Part shown: positions 29,226 through 41,799 of the stretch, piece after piece | Numbering within the stretch: the first letter of the stretch is position 1 | Layout: each line of letters opens with the position of its first letter | NCBI RefSeq assembly: GCF_022340605.1 | Contig: NZ_JAJDNQ010000141.1 | Span: 1 to 48,907 of the forward strand | Length of the DNA: 48,907 nucleotides | Direction: 5' to 3' | Source of the DNA: Thiohalocapsa sp. | GTDB lineage: Bacteria; Pseudomonadota; Gammaproteobacteria; Chromatiales; Chromatiaceae | Program-made: the position numbers and the translations under genes | Notes under the pieces: model-generated | Database searches by the model: none | What the model saw: the letters and a program-made list of their open reading frames with translations, nothing else | What the model was told of the DNA's origin: nothing

Positions 29226-30443
29226 TCAACCGCCGAAAAATCTGCGCAGCCGTCCCCAGAAGCCGGCCGCCTCCGCGTACTCGGAGCCGGCGGCGAAGCG
29301 GTGCTGCTGCGCATAGATGAGCAGGCCGACGCCGGTGGAATAGACCGGGTCGGCAATGGTGTCCTCGAGGCCCGTGACGTACTGCGGAACGCCGATGCGC
29401 ACGGGCATGTGAAAGACCTCTTCCGCCAGCTCGACGAGGCCGTCCATCTTGGTGCTGCCGCCGGTGAGCACGACGCCGCCGGCGATGAGATCCTCGAAGC
29501 CGCTGCGCCTAAGCTCGCCCTGAAGCAAGTTCAGGAGCTCCTCGTAACGCGGCTCGACGACCTCTGCCAGGGTCTGGCGCGAGAGCTGGCGCGCCGGGCG
29601 CTCGCCGATGCTGGGCACCTCGATGTCCTCGTTGACGCCCTTGGAGGAGAGCGCACAGGCGTGGCGGATCTTGATCTGCTCGGCGTGCTGGGTGGGCGTG
29701 CGCAGGGCCACGGCGATGTCGTTGGTGACCTGATCGCCGGCGATGGGAATGCAGGCGGTGTGGCGGATCGCGCCGTCGGTGAACACCGCGAGATCCGTGG
29801 TGCCGCCGCCGATGTCCACCAGGCACACGCCGAGCTCCTTCTCGTCCTCGCCGAGCACGGCGTAGCTGGAGCTGAGCTGGCTCAGCACCAGGTCGTCCAC
29901 CTCCAGGCCGCAGCGGCGGATGCACTTGACGATGTTCTGCGCCGCGCTGACGGCGCCGGTGACCATATGCACCCGGGCCTCCAGGCGCACGCCGGACATG
30001 CCGATGGGCTCGCGGATGCCCTCCTGGTCGTCGATGATGAATTCCTGCGGCAGGATGTGCAGGATCTTCTGGTCCGCCGGGATGGCGACCGCGCGGGCGG
30101 CGTCGATGACGCGGTCCACGTCCGCCTGCACTACCTCGTGGTCCTTGATGGCGGTGATGCCGTGGGAGTTCAGGCTGCGCACATGGCTGCCGGCGATGCA
30201 GGCGTGCACCGAGTGGATCTCGCAGCCGGCCATCAGCTCCGCCTCCTCGACGGCACGCTGGATGGACTGCACCGTGGACTCGATGTCCACCACCACGCCC
30301 TTCTTCAGGCCGTGCGATGGATGCGTGCCGATGCCGATGATCTCGATGGTGTCGTCGGCCTTCAGCTCGCCCACCAGCGCGGCCACCTTCGAGGTGCCGA
30401 TGTCGAGGCCCACCAGGAGATTCTTTTCACTACGTCTGGACAT
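29226..30443 (-). CDS. ftsA: Cell division protein FtsA
   Basis: Actin-like ATPase tethering FtsZ to the membrane. 405 residues. [20 protein letters not shown] (phosphate 1), [19 protein letters not shown] (phosphate 2), [21 protein letters not shown] (adenosine motif) and the amphipathic membrane-targeting tail [12 protein letters not shown] are clear. Starts seven bases past the ftsQ stop. Confidence 0.98.
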   Translation of the reverse strand: MSRRSEKNLLVGLDIGTSKVAALVGELKADDTIEIIGIGTHPSHGLKKGVVVDIESTVQSIQRAVEEAELMAGCEIHSVHACIAGSHVRSLNSHGITAIKDHEVVQADVDRVIDAARAVAIPADQKILHILPQEFIIDDQEGIREPIGMSGVRLEARVHMVTGAVSAAQNIVKCIRRCGLEVDDLVLSQLSSSYAVLGEDEKELGVCLVDIGGGTTDLAVFTDGAIRHTACIPIAGDQVTNDIAVALRTPTQHAEQIKIRHACALSSKGVNEDIEVPSIGERPARQLSRQTLAEVVEPRYEELLNLLQGELRRSGFEDLIAGGVVLTGGSTKMDGLVELAEEVFHMPVRIGVPQYVTGLEDTIADPVYSTGVGLLIYAQQHRFAAGSEYAEAAGFWGRLRRFFGG

Positions 30444-30450
30444 GCCAGTT

Positions 30451-33139
<2,689 letters not shown>

Positions 33140-33376
33140 CGACGCCACTCCGGTCGCGGGCGCCAGGGGGCGCTCAGCCGGCGGGCGGGGCCGACGGCGC
33201 CGCTGGCGCCGGCTGCGCGCGGCGATGCGGGCGCGCGGCTGGACAGGCGCGCACGCAGCGGTTCGCCACAACCGAGGCGCAGGTGCAGATGCAGGTGCAG
33301 GTGCAGGGAGCAGAGCTGGGGGCTCGCCCCTTGGCCCTCGGCACTCGGCCCTTGGCTGTCGGCTCTTGGCCCTTCT
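33140..33376. repeat. Low-complexity tract between murC and murB
   Basis: On the minus strand, directly after the murC stop, comes GCCAAGAGCC...GCCAAGGGCCGAG-type repetition (about 33320-33375), then repeated TGCACC units (complement of GCAGGTGCAGGTGCAG at about 33282-33307), then GC-rich sequence. No gene or promoter seen. It is one of three similar post-stop tracts in this cluster. Confidence 0.7.
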
Positions 33377-34816
33377 TCAAAGCGCATCGTCGTCACCTCT
33401 GTCTTCCAGCAGGTGCGGCAGGCGTGAGGCCAGGCCGCCGATGTCGCCGGCACCGGACATGAGCACGACGTCGCCATCGGCCAGGGTCGCGTCCAGCACC
33501 TCGACCACCTCGTTCAAATCCTGCACGAACAGTGGGTCCAGCCGGCCGCGAGCGCGGATCGCGCGGGCCAGGCTGCGCCCGTCGGCGCCCGGGATAGGCG
33601 GCTCGCCGGCGGGGTAGACCTCGCACAGCACGAGCGCGTCCGGTTCCGAGAGCACCTGCACGAAATCGTCGAACTGTTCCTGGGTGCGGGTGTAGCGGTG
33701 CGGCTGGAACACCAGTACCAGCCGGCGCCGGGGCCAGCTGCCACGGACGGCGGCCATGGTGGCGGCGACCTCGGTGGGGTGATGACCGTAGTCGTCGATC
33801 AGGGTGACGTCGCGCTGACCGCCGATGTGGCAGTGGCTCACCACGAAGCGCCGGCCGACGCCCTGGAACCCGGCCAGTGCGCGCCGGATCGCCTCCTCAT
33901 CCACGCCCAGCTCCAGACCGACGGCGATGGCGGCCAGCGCGTTGAGCATGTTGTGCCGGCCGGCCAGGTTCAGCTCGATGGGCAGCACGGCCCCGCCTGG
34001 CAGGTGGGCGTCGAAGTGCATCCGCGTGCCCTGCTGGCGCACGTTGTCGGCGCGGATGTCGGCGCCGGCGCGGGTGCCGTAGGTCGTCACCGGCCGCGAG
34101 ACCATCGGCACTAGCGATGCGATCTCGTCGTCGTCCACGCACAGCACCGCGAGGCCGTAGAAGGGCAGGTGGTGGAGGAACTCAACGAAGGTGTTGCGCA
34201 GCCGATTGAAGTCGCCGCCGTAGGTGTGCATGTGGTCGGCGTCGATGTTGGTCACCACCGCCAGCATCGGCTGCAGGAACAGGAAGGACGCGTCGCTCTC
34301 GTCGGCCTCCGCCACCAGGTACTTGCTGGTGCCGAGCCGGGCGTTGGCACCGGCGCTGTTGAGCAGCCCGCCGATGACGAAGGTCGGGTCCAGGCCGCCC
34401 TCGGCCAGCACGCTGGCGATGAGGCTGGTGGTGGTGGTCTTGCCGTGCGTGCCTGCCACCGCGACGCCGTAGTGGAAGCGCATCAGCTCGGCCAGCATCT
34501 CGGCGCGGCGCACCACCGGGATGCGCGCGTCTCTGGCGGCGACGATTTCCGGGTTGGCCGGGTCGATGGCGGTGGAGACGACGACGGCGTCGACGTCCGC
34601 CACGTGGGCGGCGTCGTGGCCGATGAAGACCGTGACGCCGAGCTCGCGCAGCCGGTCGGTGACGGCACTCTCGCGGCGGTCGGAGCCCTGCACCTCGTAG
34701 CCGAGGTTCGCCATCAGCTCCGCGATGCCGCTCATGCCCGCGCCGCCGACACCGATGAAGTGCAGCCGGCGCATGCGGCCCATGTAACTCGCGCTGTGGA
34801 TGCGGTGGGCGTTCAT
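33377..34816 (-). CDS. murC: UDP-N-acetylmuramate--L-alanine ligase MurC
   Basis: First Mur ligase. 479 residues. [28 protein letters not shown], the P-loop [84 protein letters not shown] and [10 protein letters not shown] are canonical. GGAG lies about ten bases before the ATG. 115 bases separate it from murG. Confidence 0.98.
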   Translation of the reverse strand: MNAHRIHSASYMGRMRRLHFIGVGGAGMSGIAELMANLGYEVQGSDRRESAVTDRLRELGVTVFIGHDAAHVADVDAVVVSTAIDPANPEIVAARDARIPVVRRAEMLAELMRFHYGVAVAGTHGKTTTTSLIASVLAEGGLDPTFVIGGLLNSAGANARLGTSKYLVAEADESDASFLFLQPMLAVVTNIDADHMHTYGGDFNRLRNTFVEFLHHLPFYGLAVLCVDDDEIASLVPMVSRPVTTYGTRAGADIRADNVRQQGTRMHFDAHLPGGAVLPIELNLAGRHNMLNALAAIAVGLELGVDEEAIRRALAGFQGVGRRFVVSHCHIGGQRDVTLIDDYGHHPTEVAATMAAVRGSWPRRRLVLVFQPHRYTRTQEQFDDFVQVLSEPDALVLCEVYPAGEPPIPGADGRSLARAIRARGRLDPLFVQDLNEVVEVLDATLADGDVVLMSGAGDIGGLASRLPHLLEDRGDDDAL

Positions 34817-34931
34817 CGCGTACTGCTCCGACGAGGGAATCGCGCGCGCGACCAAGCGAGTGCGCCGGTGCTTGGCCCCAGGCCGTGGGCCCCGGGCGTC
34901 GAGCGCGGTGAAACTCCAAGCCGATGACTGG

Positions 34932-36149
34932 TCATGTCTGCTGCTCCGAGCGTGCGGCCAACTCCAGACAGGCATCCGCAATGCGCTCTGCGGCATCCGT
35001 CCGTGCCCGGGCGCGGCCAGCCTCGGCCATGGCCAGGCGCTTGTCGGGATCGGCCAGCAGCTCGCGGAGCTGCGCGGCGAGCATTGCCGGGGTCAGGCCC
35101 TTCTGGATGATGAGCCGCGCGGCGCCGGCGTCGCTGAGCCAGCGGGCGTTGCCCACCTGGTGGTCGTCCACGGCGAAGGGGAATGGCACGAAGATGGCCG
35201 CCAGACCGACGGCGGCGATCTCGGATACCGTCAGCGCACCGGCACGGCAGACCACCAGGTCCGCCCAGGCGTAGGCGTCCGCCATGTCGGCGATGAAGGG
35301 CGTGACCTCTGCCTCGATGCCGGCCTCGACATAGGCTGTCTCCGCGACCGCCAGGGTCTTCTCGCCCGCCTGGTGGCGCACCCGGGGGCGCTCGTTCTCG
35401 GCGAGCAGCGCCAGCGCCGCCGGCACCGTCTCGTTCAGCGCCTTGGCGCCGAGCGAACCGCCCACCACCAACAGCCGAGCTTGGCCGGTGCGGCCCCGCA
35501 GCCGCACGGCGGGCGCCGGCAACGCGGCGATGGCCGCGCGCACCGGATTGCCGCTCGCGATGGCATGGCGGCGTGCCGGGAAGCTGCCGGGGAAGGCCTC
35601 GAACGCCCGGTCGGCGATGCGCGCGAGCCACTGGTTGGTGAGACCCGGCACGCTGTTCTGCTCCTGGATCACCAGGGCACGGCCCTGGAGCTTGGCCGCA
35701 AGCCCGCCGGGACCGGCGACGAAACCGCCCATGCCGAGCACCGTCTGCGGCGCGCGGCGCTTCAAGATGGCCGCTGCCTCGCGCACCGCGGCGGCGAGCT
35801 TCCAGGGCGCTGTGAGCAGCGCCTTCAGGCCCTTACCGCGCACGCCCTGAATTGCCACCCATTCCATCTCGAAGCCGTGCTCGGGCACCAGCCGCGCCTC
35901 CATGCCGGCGCGGGTGCCGATCCAGAACACGTGCACACCGCGCCCGCGCAGCACCTCGGCTACCGCGAGTGCCGGGAACACGTGACCGCCGGTGCCACCG
36001 GCCATGACTGCGACGCAGAGGGGCCGAGCGCCAGGCGCCGCGCGCCGCTGCGGCGCTGCCGTCGGCGCGTTGGCCCCTTGGGCCTTCTTTACGCTTTTGG
36101 CACCGCTCTGGGGTGTCTCGAGCGCGAGGCCGTACGGGAGCGCCTGCAT
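34932..36149 (-). CDS. murG: UDP-GlcNAc:lipid I transferase MurG
   Basis: Makes lipid II from lipid I on the inner membrane face (GT28). [140 protein letters not shown] are diagnostic. Start uncertain: the ATG at 36005 (MAGGTGG) would cut off the first strand (ARPLCVAV), 36149 gives 405 residues, and an ATGA overlap with the ftsW stop (36335) gives 467, all with a non-conserved, repeat-derived N-terminus. Normal MurG is about 360 residues. Confidence 0.93.
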   Translation of the reverse strand: MQALPYGLALETPQSGAKSVKKAQGANAPTAAPQRRAAPGARPLCVAVMAGGTGGHVFPALAVAEVLRGRGVHVFWIGTRAGMEARLVPEHGFEMEWVAIQGVRGKGLKALLTAPWKLAAAVREAAAILKRRAPQTVLGMGGFVAGPGGLAAKLQGRALVIQEQNSVPGLTNQWLARIADRAFEAFPGSFPARRHAIASGNPVRAAIAALPAPAVRLRGRTGQARLLVVGGSLGAKALNETVPAALALLAENERPRVRHQAGEKTLAVAETAYVEAGIEAEVTPFIADMADAYAWADLVVCRAGALTVSEIAAVGLAAIFVPFPFAVDDHQVGNARWLSDAGAARLIIQKGLTPAMLAAQLRELLADPDKRLAMAEAGRARARTDAAERIADACLELAARSEQQT

Positions 36150-36258
36150 CTTACCGGCCACTGGGATGAACGGCTTCCAGCCGCCCGCGGTGGGCGGCCG
36201 GGTGGTGCCGGAGAGGGGCGCCTGGCGCGGCATGCCGTGACGCGGGCCGGACGCGCTT

Positions 36259-36291
36259 GCTCCCAGCTGCCGGCGCGATGCCGGCGCTCCC
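36259..36291 (-). repeat. REP-like element between ftsW and murG
   Basis: Minus strand: CTGGGAGCGCCGGCATCGC, then a second GCCGGC; the two GCCGGC blocks (36269-36274 and 36280-36285) can pair with a 5-base loop. It shares the TGGGAGCG head with the element at 40141-40168. It lies in the long N-terminal open frame before murG. Confidence 0.5.
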
Positions 36292-36331
36292 AGTGGTGCG
36301 CGGCGCGCGGCGCTTGGCCCTTGGCGCTTGT

Positions 36332-37609
36332 TCATGCCCGCCGCCATGTGGCCCCCCGTTCGCGTCGTGTGCGCTCGCGTGGCGGGCGCGCCGGCCGCAC
36401 CGCGCGCTCGCGGTGCAGGCCGCCCTCGGGGATCGGCTCCACCGCCTTGCGGCGCAGCTCGAAGTCGATGCGCAGCAGCACGGCCGCGGCCATCACCGCG
36501 ACGATGAGCGCGTTGCTGCCGTAGCTCATGAAGGGCAGCGGCAGCCCCTTGGTGGGCAGGAGCCCGGTGTTGACGCCGACATTGATGAATGCCTGCAAGC
36601 CCAGCAGCAGTCCGAAGCCGTGCGCGGCGTAGCAGGCGAACATGTCCCCTTGGCGGCGCGCACGGGCGCCGATCTCGAACGCCCGCCAGGTGATGAACGC
36701 GAACACCGCAACCACCACCAGCACGCCCAGCAGGCCGAACTCCTCGCCGATCACGGCGAGCAGGAAGTCCGTGTGCGCCTCCGGCAGGTAGAACTGCTTC
36801 TGGATGCCGTGGCCGAGGCCCACGCCGAGCCATTCGCCGCGGCCGAAGGCGATCAGCGCCTGGCTCAGCTGGTAGTCGGTGTTGTAGGGGTCGTCGAAGG
36901 CGTTCATGAAGGAGGTGACGCGTGTCAGCCGATAGGGCTCGGTGATGATCAGCGCCGCCAGCCCGGCGAGCATGAGCACCCCGAGCATGACGAAGCTCAG
37001 CACGCTGACGCCGCCGAGGAACAGCAGGCCCATGCTGGCGGCCAGGATGACCGCCGTGGTGCCGAAGTCCGGCTGCGCCATGATCAGCGCACAGGCAATG
37101 CCGACGAGGATCATCGGGCGCAGGAAGCCGATCAGGCTCATCTGCACCTCCAGTTGCTCGCGCACCAGGTAGCCGCTGAGGTAAAGCACCGCGGTGAACT
37201 TGATGAACTCCGAGGGTTGCAGGTTCATCACACCGAGCGGAATCCAGCGCGTGGCGCCGTTGGCGGTGCGTCCAATGCCGGGGACCAGCAGCACCACCAG
37301 CAGGGCGATGCCGATCAGCATCAGCAGCGGCCCTGCCTTTTCCCACACCCTGAGGGGTACGGCAAAGCAGATCGCGCCGCAGGTGAGCGCAAGTCCCAGG
37401 GCCACGCCATGGCGGATGACGAAGAAGAACGGATCGTGATAGGTGCGGTCAGCCATGGGCATGGACGCCGAGGCGACCATGATGAACCCGAGGCCCAGCA
37501 GAAAAAGCACCGCCAACATCAGGGCGCCGTCGATCACGGGCTCCCGCTTCTCCAGGCGCCGGCGGCGGCGTGTACCGACGCTTGCTTCGGCCGACATCGC
37601 GTGCGTCAT
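36332..37609 (-). CDS. ftsW: Septal peptidoglycan polymerase FtsW
   Basis: SEDS-family glycosyltransferase partner of FtsI. 425 residues, about ten membrane segments. MVASASMPMADRTYHDPFFFVIRHGVALGLAL, GATRWIPLGVMNLQPSEFIKFTAVLYLSGYLVRE, MAQPDFGTTAVILAASMGLLFLGG, ALIAFGRGEWLGVGLGHGIQKQFYLPEAHTDFLLAVIGEEFGLLG and LPTKGLPLPFMSYGSNALI are the SEDS landmarks, with the catalytic Asp region in FYLPEAHTDF. ATGA overlap with murD. The basic tail (RPARPPRERTRRERGATWRRA) is cytosolic. Confidence 0.97.
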   Translation of the reverse strand: MTHAMSAEASVGTRRRRRLEKREPVIDGALMLAVLFLLGLGFIMVASASMPMADRTYHDPFFFVIRHGVALGLALTCGAICFAVPLRVWEKAGPLLMLIGIALLVVLLVPGIGRTANGATRWIPLGVMNLQPSEFIKFTAVLYLSGYLVREQLEVQMSLIGFLRPMILVGIACALIMAQPDFGTTAVILAASMGLLFLGGVSVLSFVMLGVLMLAGLAALIITEPYRLTRVTSFMNAFDDPYNTDYQLSQALIAFGRGEWLGVGLGHGIQKQFYLPEAHTDFLLAVIGEEFGLLGVLVVVAVFAFITWRAFEIGARARRQGDMFACYAAHGFGLLLGLQAFINVGVNTGLLPTKGLPLPFMSYGSNALIVAVMAAAVLLRIDFELRRKAVEPIPEGGLHRERAVRPARPPRERTRRERGATWRRA

Positions 37610-38994
37610 GGCACCCACCTCGCAACCGCCTCTGCAAAGACGCATCCGCGGTGGCGGTAGTCATCGAACATGTCGAAGCTCGCGCAGGCCGGCGACAGCA
37701 GCACGCAGTCGCCCGGCTCGGCGAGCGCGGCCGCTTGGCGCACCGCCTCGTCCATGTCAGCGGCGCGGTGCAGGGGCACCGTGTCCGCCAGCACGGCGGC
37801 CAGATCGTCTGCATCGCGGCCGATGAGCACCACCGCGCGGGCGGCGCGCCGGATGGCGTCCGGCAGTGGCGAGAAGTCGGCATCCTTGCAGTCGCCGCCG
37901 GCGATCAGCACCGCCTTGCCGCGGGTCGGGTCCGGCACGAGACCGGCCAGCGCCGCCACGGTGGCGCCGGGGTTGGTGCCCTTGGAATCGTTGATCCAGC
38001 GAATGTCGTTGTGGTCGGCGACCAGTTGGCTCCGGTGCGACAGCCCGCGGAAGCGCCTGAGCACGTGCAGCATGGGCTCGCGCGCGAGGCCACAGCGCTC
38101 GCCGAGTGCCAGCGCCGCCAGCGCGTTGGCGAGGTTGTGGGTACCGGGCAGCACCAGCTCGTCCACCGGCAGCACCGGCTCGTCACCGCGGCAGATCCAG
38201 CGGGCGCCGCGATGGGCGCAGACCCCCCAGTCGTCGGCGTAGGCCGGCGCGCCCAGCGTGAAGCCGGTCTGCTCGGCTACGCCCGCGGCGAGGCGCATGG
38301 CCGGCGCGTCGTCGCGGTTCACGACCGCGCTGGCGGCGTGCGCGAAGATGCGCTGCTTGGCGGCGCCATAGGCGCTCATGTTCCCGTGGCGGTCCATGTG
38401 GTCCGGCGACAGGTTGAGCACGGTGGCGGTTGTCAGCGGCAGGGAGTGGGTGGTCTCCAACTGGAAGCTGGACAGCTCGATGACATACAGCTCGATGTCG
38501 TCCGCCAGCAGATTCAGCACCGGCTCGCCGAGGTTGCCGCCGATGCCGGTGCGCTTGCCGGCGGCCAGCGCCATCTGCCCCAGCAGGGTTGTCACCGTGC
38601 TCTTGCCGTTGGTGCCGGTGATGCCGGCTACCGGCGCCTGCACGGCTTGGGCGAACAGCTCCACGTCGCCGACCACGGGTGTGCCCGCCGCCATGGCGCG
38701 GGCAACCGCTGGCGTCGTAAGCGGCAGGCCGGGGCCGACGATGACGACGTCGGCATTGGCGAAGGCGTCTTCGTCGAAGCCGCCGAGCATCACGGCCACG
38801 TCCGGCAGCTCGGTACGCAGCGTGTCCAGCGCCGGCGGCGCGTCGCGGCTGTCGGTGACCGCCACAATGGCGCCCCGCGCATGCAGGTAGCGGGCGCAGG
38901 AGAGCCCAGTGGGGCCGAGGCCCACCACCAGCGCCTTGGCACCGGCCAGTGCCTGGGGTGTGAGGTCCGGGAATGTCGGATTTGGCAGATTCAT
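37606..38994 (-). CDS. murD: UDP-N-acetylmuramoylalanine--D-glutamate ligase MurD
   Basis: Second Mur ligase. 462 residues. [22 protein letters not shown]-loop [67 protein letters not shown] (with the carbamylated-Lys region), [60 protein letters not shown]. All conserved residues intact, unlike MurE. ATGA overlap with mraY upstream and with ftsW downstream. Confidence 0.98.
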   Translation of the reverse strand: MNLPNPTFPDLTPQALAGAKALVVGLGPTGLSCARYLHARGAIVAVTDSRDAPPALDTLRTELPDVAVMLGGFDEDAFANADVVIVGPGLPLTTPAVARAMAAGTPVVGDVELFAQAVQAPVAGITGTNGKSTVTTLLGQMALAAGKRTGIGGNLGEPVLNLLADDIELYVIELSSFQLETTHSLPLTTATVLNLSPDHMDRHGNMSAYGAAKQRIFAHAASAVVNRDDAPAMRLAAGVAEQTGFTLGAPAYADDWGVCAHRGARWICRGDEPVLPVDELVLPGTHNLANALAALALGERCGLAREPMLHVLRRFRGLSHRSQLVADHNDIRWINDSKGTNPGATVAALAGLVPDPTRGKAVLIAGGDCKDADFSPLPDAIRRAARAVVLIGRDADDLAAVLADTVPLHRAADMDEAVRQAAALAEPGDCVLLSPACASFDMFDDYRHRGCVFAEAVARWVP

Positions 38995-40073
38995 CGGATC
39001 TTGAGGCTCGCCAGCCCGATCAGCACCAGCACCACGGTGACGATCCAGAAGCGCACGATGACGCGCGGTTCCGGCCAGCCCTTGAGCTCGTAGTGGTGGT
39101 GCAGCGGTGCCATACGGAAGATGCGCTTGCCGGTGAGCTTGAACGAGGCCACCTGAAGCATGACGGACACGGTCTCCAGCACGAAGATCCCGCCCATGAT
39201 GAAGAGCACCAGCTCCTGCTTGGCGACCACGGCGACGGCGCCGAGCGCCGCACCCAGCGCCAGCGCGCCGACGTCGCCCATGAACACCTGAGCCGGGTAG
39301 GTGTTGAACCACAGGAAGCCGAGGCCCGCGCCGGCGATGGCGCCGCAGAACACGACGACCTCGCCCACGTTGGCCACGTAGGGGATGCGCAGGTATTGGG
39401 CGATCTCGATGTTGCCTGCCGCGTAGACCATGATGCCGAGGCCGCCGGCGACCATGGCCGTCGGCACCACGGCGAGGCCGTCCAGCCCATCGGTGAGGTT
39501 CACGGCGTTGCTGCTGCCGACGATGACGAAGTAGGCGAACAGGATGAACAGCGGCCCGAGCTGGATGCTCACTTCTTTCAGATAGGGCACCAGCAGCGCC
39601 GTCTCGCCCGGCGTCGTCGCGCTGAAGTAGAGGTACAGCGCCGCGGACAGGCCGACCACGGTCTGCCAGAAGTATTTCCAGCGCCCGGGCAGGCCCTTAG
39701 GGTCGCGCAGCACCAGCTTGCGGTAGTCGTCCACGAAACCGATGGCGCCGAAGCCCATGGTGGTGACCAGCACCACCCAGACGAAGCGGTTGTGCAGATC
39801 CGCCCAGAGCAGGGTGCTGACGCCGATGGCCACCAGCATCAGGGTCCCGCCCATGGTGGGCGTGCCGGCCTTGGAGAAGTGACTTTCCGGCCCGTCGGTG
39901 CGCACCACCTGGCCCACCTTGTAGCTGCTGAGCCAGCGGATCATCGGTCGGCCGACGACGAGTGAGATCCCGAGCGCCGTCAGCACGCCGAGGATGGTGC
40001 GCAGCGTCAGGTAGCGGAACACATAGAAGCCGCTGTCGTACTGGCCGAGCCAGTCGGTGAGCCAGAGCAGCAT
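38991..40073 (-). CDS. mraY: Phospho-MurNAc-pentapeptide translocase MraY
   Basis: Transfers phospho-MurNAc-pentapeptide to undecaprenyl phosphate (lipid I). 360 residues, ten membrane segments. [37 protein letters not shown] (Asp-Asp), [64 protein letters not shown] precedes the ATG. Normally murF lies just upstream; here there is only a 142-base non-coding gap. Confidence 0.98.
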   Translation of the reverse strand: MLLWLTDWLGQYDSGFYVFRYLTLRTILGVLTALGISLVVGRPMIRWLSSYKVGQVVRTDGPESHFSKAGTPTMGGTLMLVAIGVSTLLWADLHNRFVWVVLVTTMGFGAIGFVDDYRKLVLRDPKGLPGRWKYFWQTVVGLSAALYLYFSATTPGETALLVPYLKEVSIQLGPLFILFAYFVIVGSSNAVNLTDGLDGLAVVPTAMVAGGLGIMVYAAGNIEIAQYLRIPYVANVGEVVVFCGAIAGAGLGFLWFNTYPAQVFMGDVGALALGAALGAVAVVAKQELVLFIMGGIFVLETVSVMLQVASFKLTGKRIFRMAPLHHHYELKGWPEPRVIVRFWIVTVVLVLIGLASLKIR

Positions 40074-40215
40074 CAGCGGGATCTCCTTGGAGGCAGGGGC
40101 GAGGGCCGAGGGCCGAGGGCTGCCGGCAGGGGATGCGCGGGCCATCGCGGCGGTGACGCCGCTCCCACGGGCGCACGCTGCAAGGCGCTCGGCGCTTGGC
40201 GGTCGGCCCTGCTCT
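40074..40215. repeat. REP-like and low-complexity gap where murF is expected
   Basis: 142 bases between the murE stop and mraY. Minus strand: a GCCGA/GCCAAG/GCGCCGAG tract right after the stop, then a REP-like unit at 40168-40141 (GTGGGAGCGGCG, loop TCAC, CGCCGC, then GATGGC; stem 40147-40152 with 40157-40162), then GCCCTCGG repeats. No remnant of murF is readable. Confidence 0.7.
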
Positions 40216-41799
40216 TCACAGCCGTCCCTCCCATTCGTTGAGCGCCTGCACCACTTGGGCGCGGTCACTGAACTGCACCTTGAGCTTGCCCATGTCCTGG
40301 ACGGTCTCGCTGCCCTTGCCGGCCACCAGCACGGCGTCCTGACGGCCGGCGCAGGCAAGCGCGGCGCGGATGGCCAGCGCCCGCTGGCGCTCGACCATGG
40401 CGCGCTGCGGGTGCGCCATGCCGGCGAGGATTTGCGCGACGATGCGCTCGCCGTCTTCGAAGCGCGGGTTGTCGTCCGTGACGATGAGGCTATCCGCAAG
40501 GCGTTCGGCCACCGCGCCCATGGCTGGCCGTTTGCCTGGGTCGCGCCCGCCGCCGCAACCGAACACCACGGTCACGCGGCCGGCGCAGTGGGTGCGCAGC
40601 TCGGTGAGGGTTTGCTCCAGCGCGGCCGGTGCATGGGCGTCGTCCACCACCACCAAGGGCCGGTCGCCGCCGCCGAAGCGCTCCATGCGTCCGGGCAGAC
40701 TCCTGACCCCGCCGAGCCGCGCCAGGGCGGCGCGCAGCGGCTCGTCCCGGCTCAGCAGCACCGACAGCACCGCCAGCAGGTTGTTGACCTGAAAGCGGCC
40801 GATCAGGCCGGTGTGGAACGACCCGTCGCCGACGGAGCTCTCGACCGTCACGGTCAATCCGTTGTTGCTGCGGTGCACCTCGCGCGCCCAGACCCAGAGG
40901 TCGGCGCCGTCGGCGGGCGGCGCCGCGCCCTGGCCGAAGCGGGCGATGCGCACCTCTGCCGGCACGGCGGCGGCCATGTCGGCGCTTGCCGGATCGTCTG
41001 CGTTGAGCACCGCCCAGCGCAGCCACGGTGCGCGGAACAGCCGGCGCTTGGCGGCGGTGTAGGCGGCCATGTCGCCGTGGTAGTCCAGGTGATCGCGGCT
41101 TAGGTTGGTGAATATCGCGTGGGTGAAGCGCACAGCCGCGACGCGGCGCTGATCGAGCGCGTGGGAGGACACCTCCAGCGCCACCGCGCGGGCGCCGCGG
41201 CTGCGCAGTGCGGCCAGCTCGCGGTGCACCTCGACGGCATCGGGTGTGCTGAGGGCGGCGGCGCCGCTGGCGGCGGCCGTCTCGTCGGCGAAGCCCGTCC
41301 CGGCGGAGCCCATCACGGCACAGGCGAGGCCGGACCGCAGATGATCCGTGGCGAGCGCTTGCGCCAGGTAGTGGGTCACGCAGGTCTTGCCGGCGGTGCC
41401 GGTGACGCCGAAAACCTCCAATGCCTTGCTTGGGTGCCCAAAGAAACGCGCCGCAATCTCTGCGGCGCGCTTTCCGAGGTTGGCCACCGGGATCACCGGG
41501 AGGGCCAGATCCCCGGCCAAGCGCGCCAATTCGGCTTCCCCCCAGTCGGTATCGGGCTCCGCGGCGACGGCCACGCAGCCGCGCTCGGCCGCTTGTTCGG
41601 CGTGTCGCAGCCCGTGGCTGCCGTGCCCCCGGCAGGCGAGGAACAGGCTGCCGGGCGTCACCCGGCGGCTATCGAGCGTGAGCCCGATCACGCGCGGCCC
41701 GGAGTCGAAGGGCAGCACGGCAAAGCCCGCCAGCAGCTCGGCCAGCGACCAGTTGGGTGCCACCGGGCTTGTGCTCGGCACAGCGTCAAGCGGGCTCAT
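40216..41799 (-). CDS. murE: UDP-MurNAc-tripeptide synthetase MurE, with altered conserved motifs
   Basis: Adds the third residue, meso-diaminopimelate by its DNPR motif ([13 protein letters not shown], 443-446). 527 residues. The family frame is clear: [61 protein letters not shown], Lys251 of [32 protein letters not shown]. Departures from consensus: P-loop GTAGKTC (134-140) for GTNGKTT, STPDA for TTPDA, DDAHAP (386-391) for DYAHTP, and GKGSE (494-498) for GKGHE. Diaminopimelate-contacting Asp, Asn, Arg and the Gly/Glu of GKGSE remain. ATGA overlap with the ftsI stop. Confidence 0.92.
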   Translation of the reverse strand: MSPLDAVPSTSPVAPNWSLAELLAGFAVLPFDSGPRVIGLTLDSRRVTPGSLFLACRGHGSHGLRHAEQAAERGCVAVAAEPDTDWGEAELARLAGDLALPVIPVANLGKRAAEIAARFFGHPSKALEVFGVTGTAGKTCVTHYLAQALATDHLRSGLACAVMGSAGTGFADETAAASGAAALSTPDAVEVHRELAALRSRGARAVALEVSSHALDQRRVAAVRFTHAIFTNLSRDHLDYHGDMAAYTAAKRRLFRAPWLRWAVLNADDPASADMAAAVPAEVRIARFGQGAAPPADGADLWVWAREVHRSNNGLTVTVESSVGDGSFHTGLIGRFQVNNLLAVLSVLLSRDEPLRAALARLGGVRSLPGRMERFGGGDRPLVVVDDAHAPAALEQTLTELRTHCAGRVTVVFGCGGGRDPGKRPAMGAVAERLADSLIVTDDNPRFEDGERIVAQILAGMAHPQRAMVERQRALAIRAALACAGRQDAVLVAGKGSETVQDMGKLKVQFSDRAQVVQALNEWEGRL

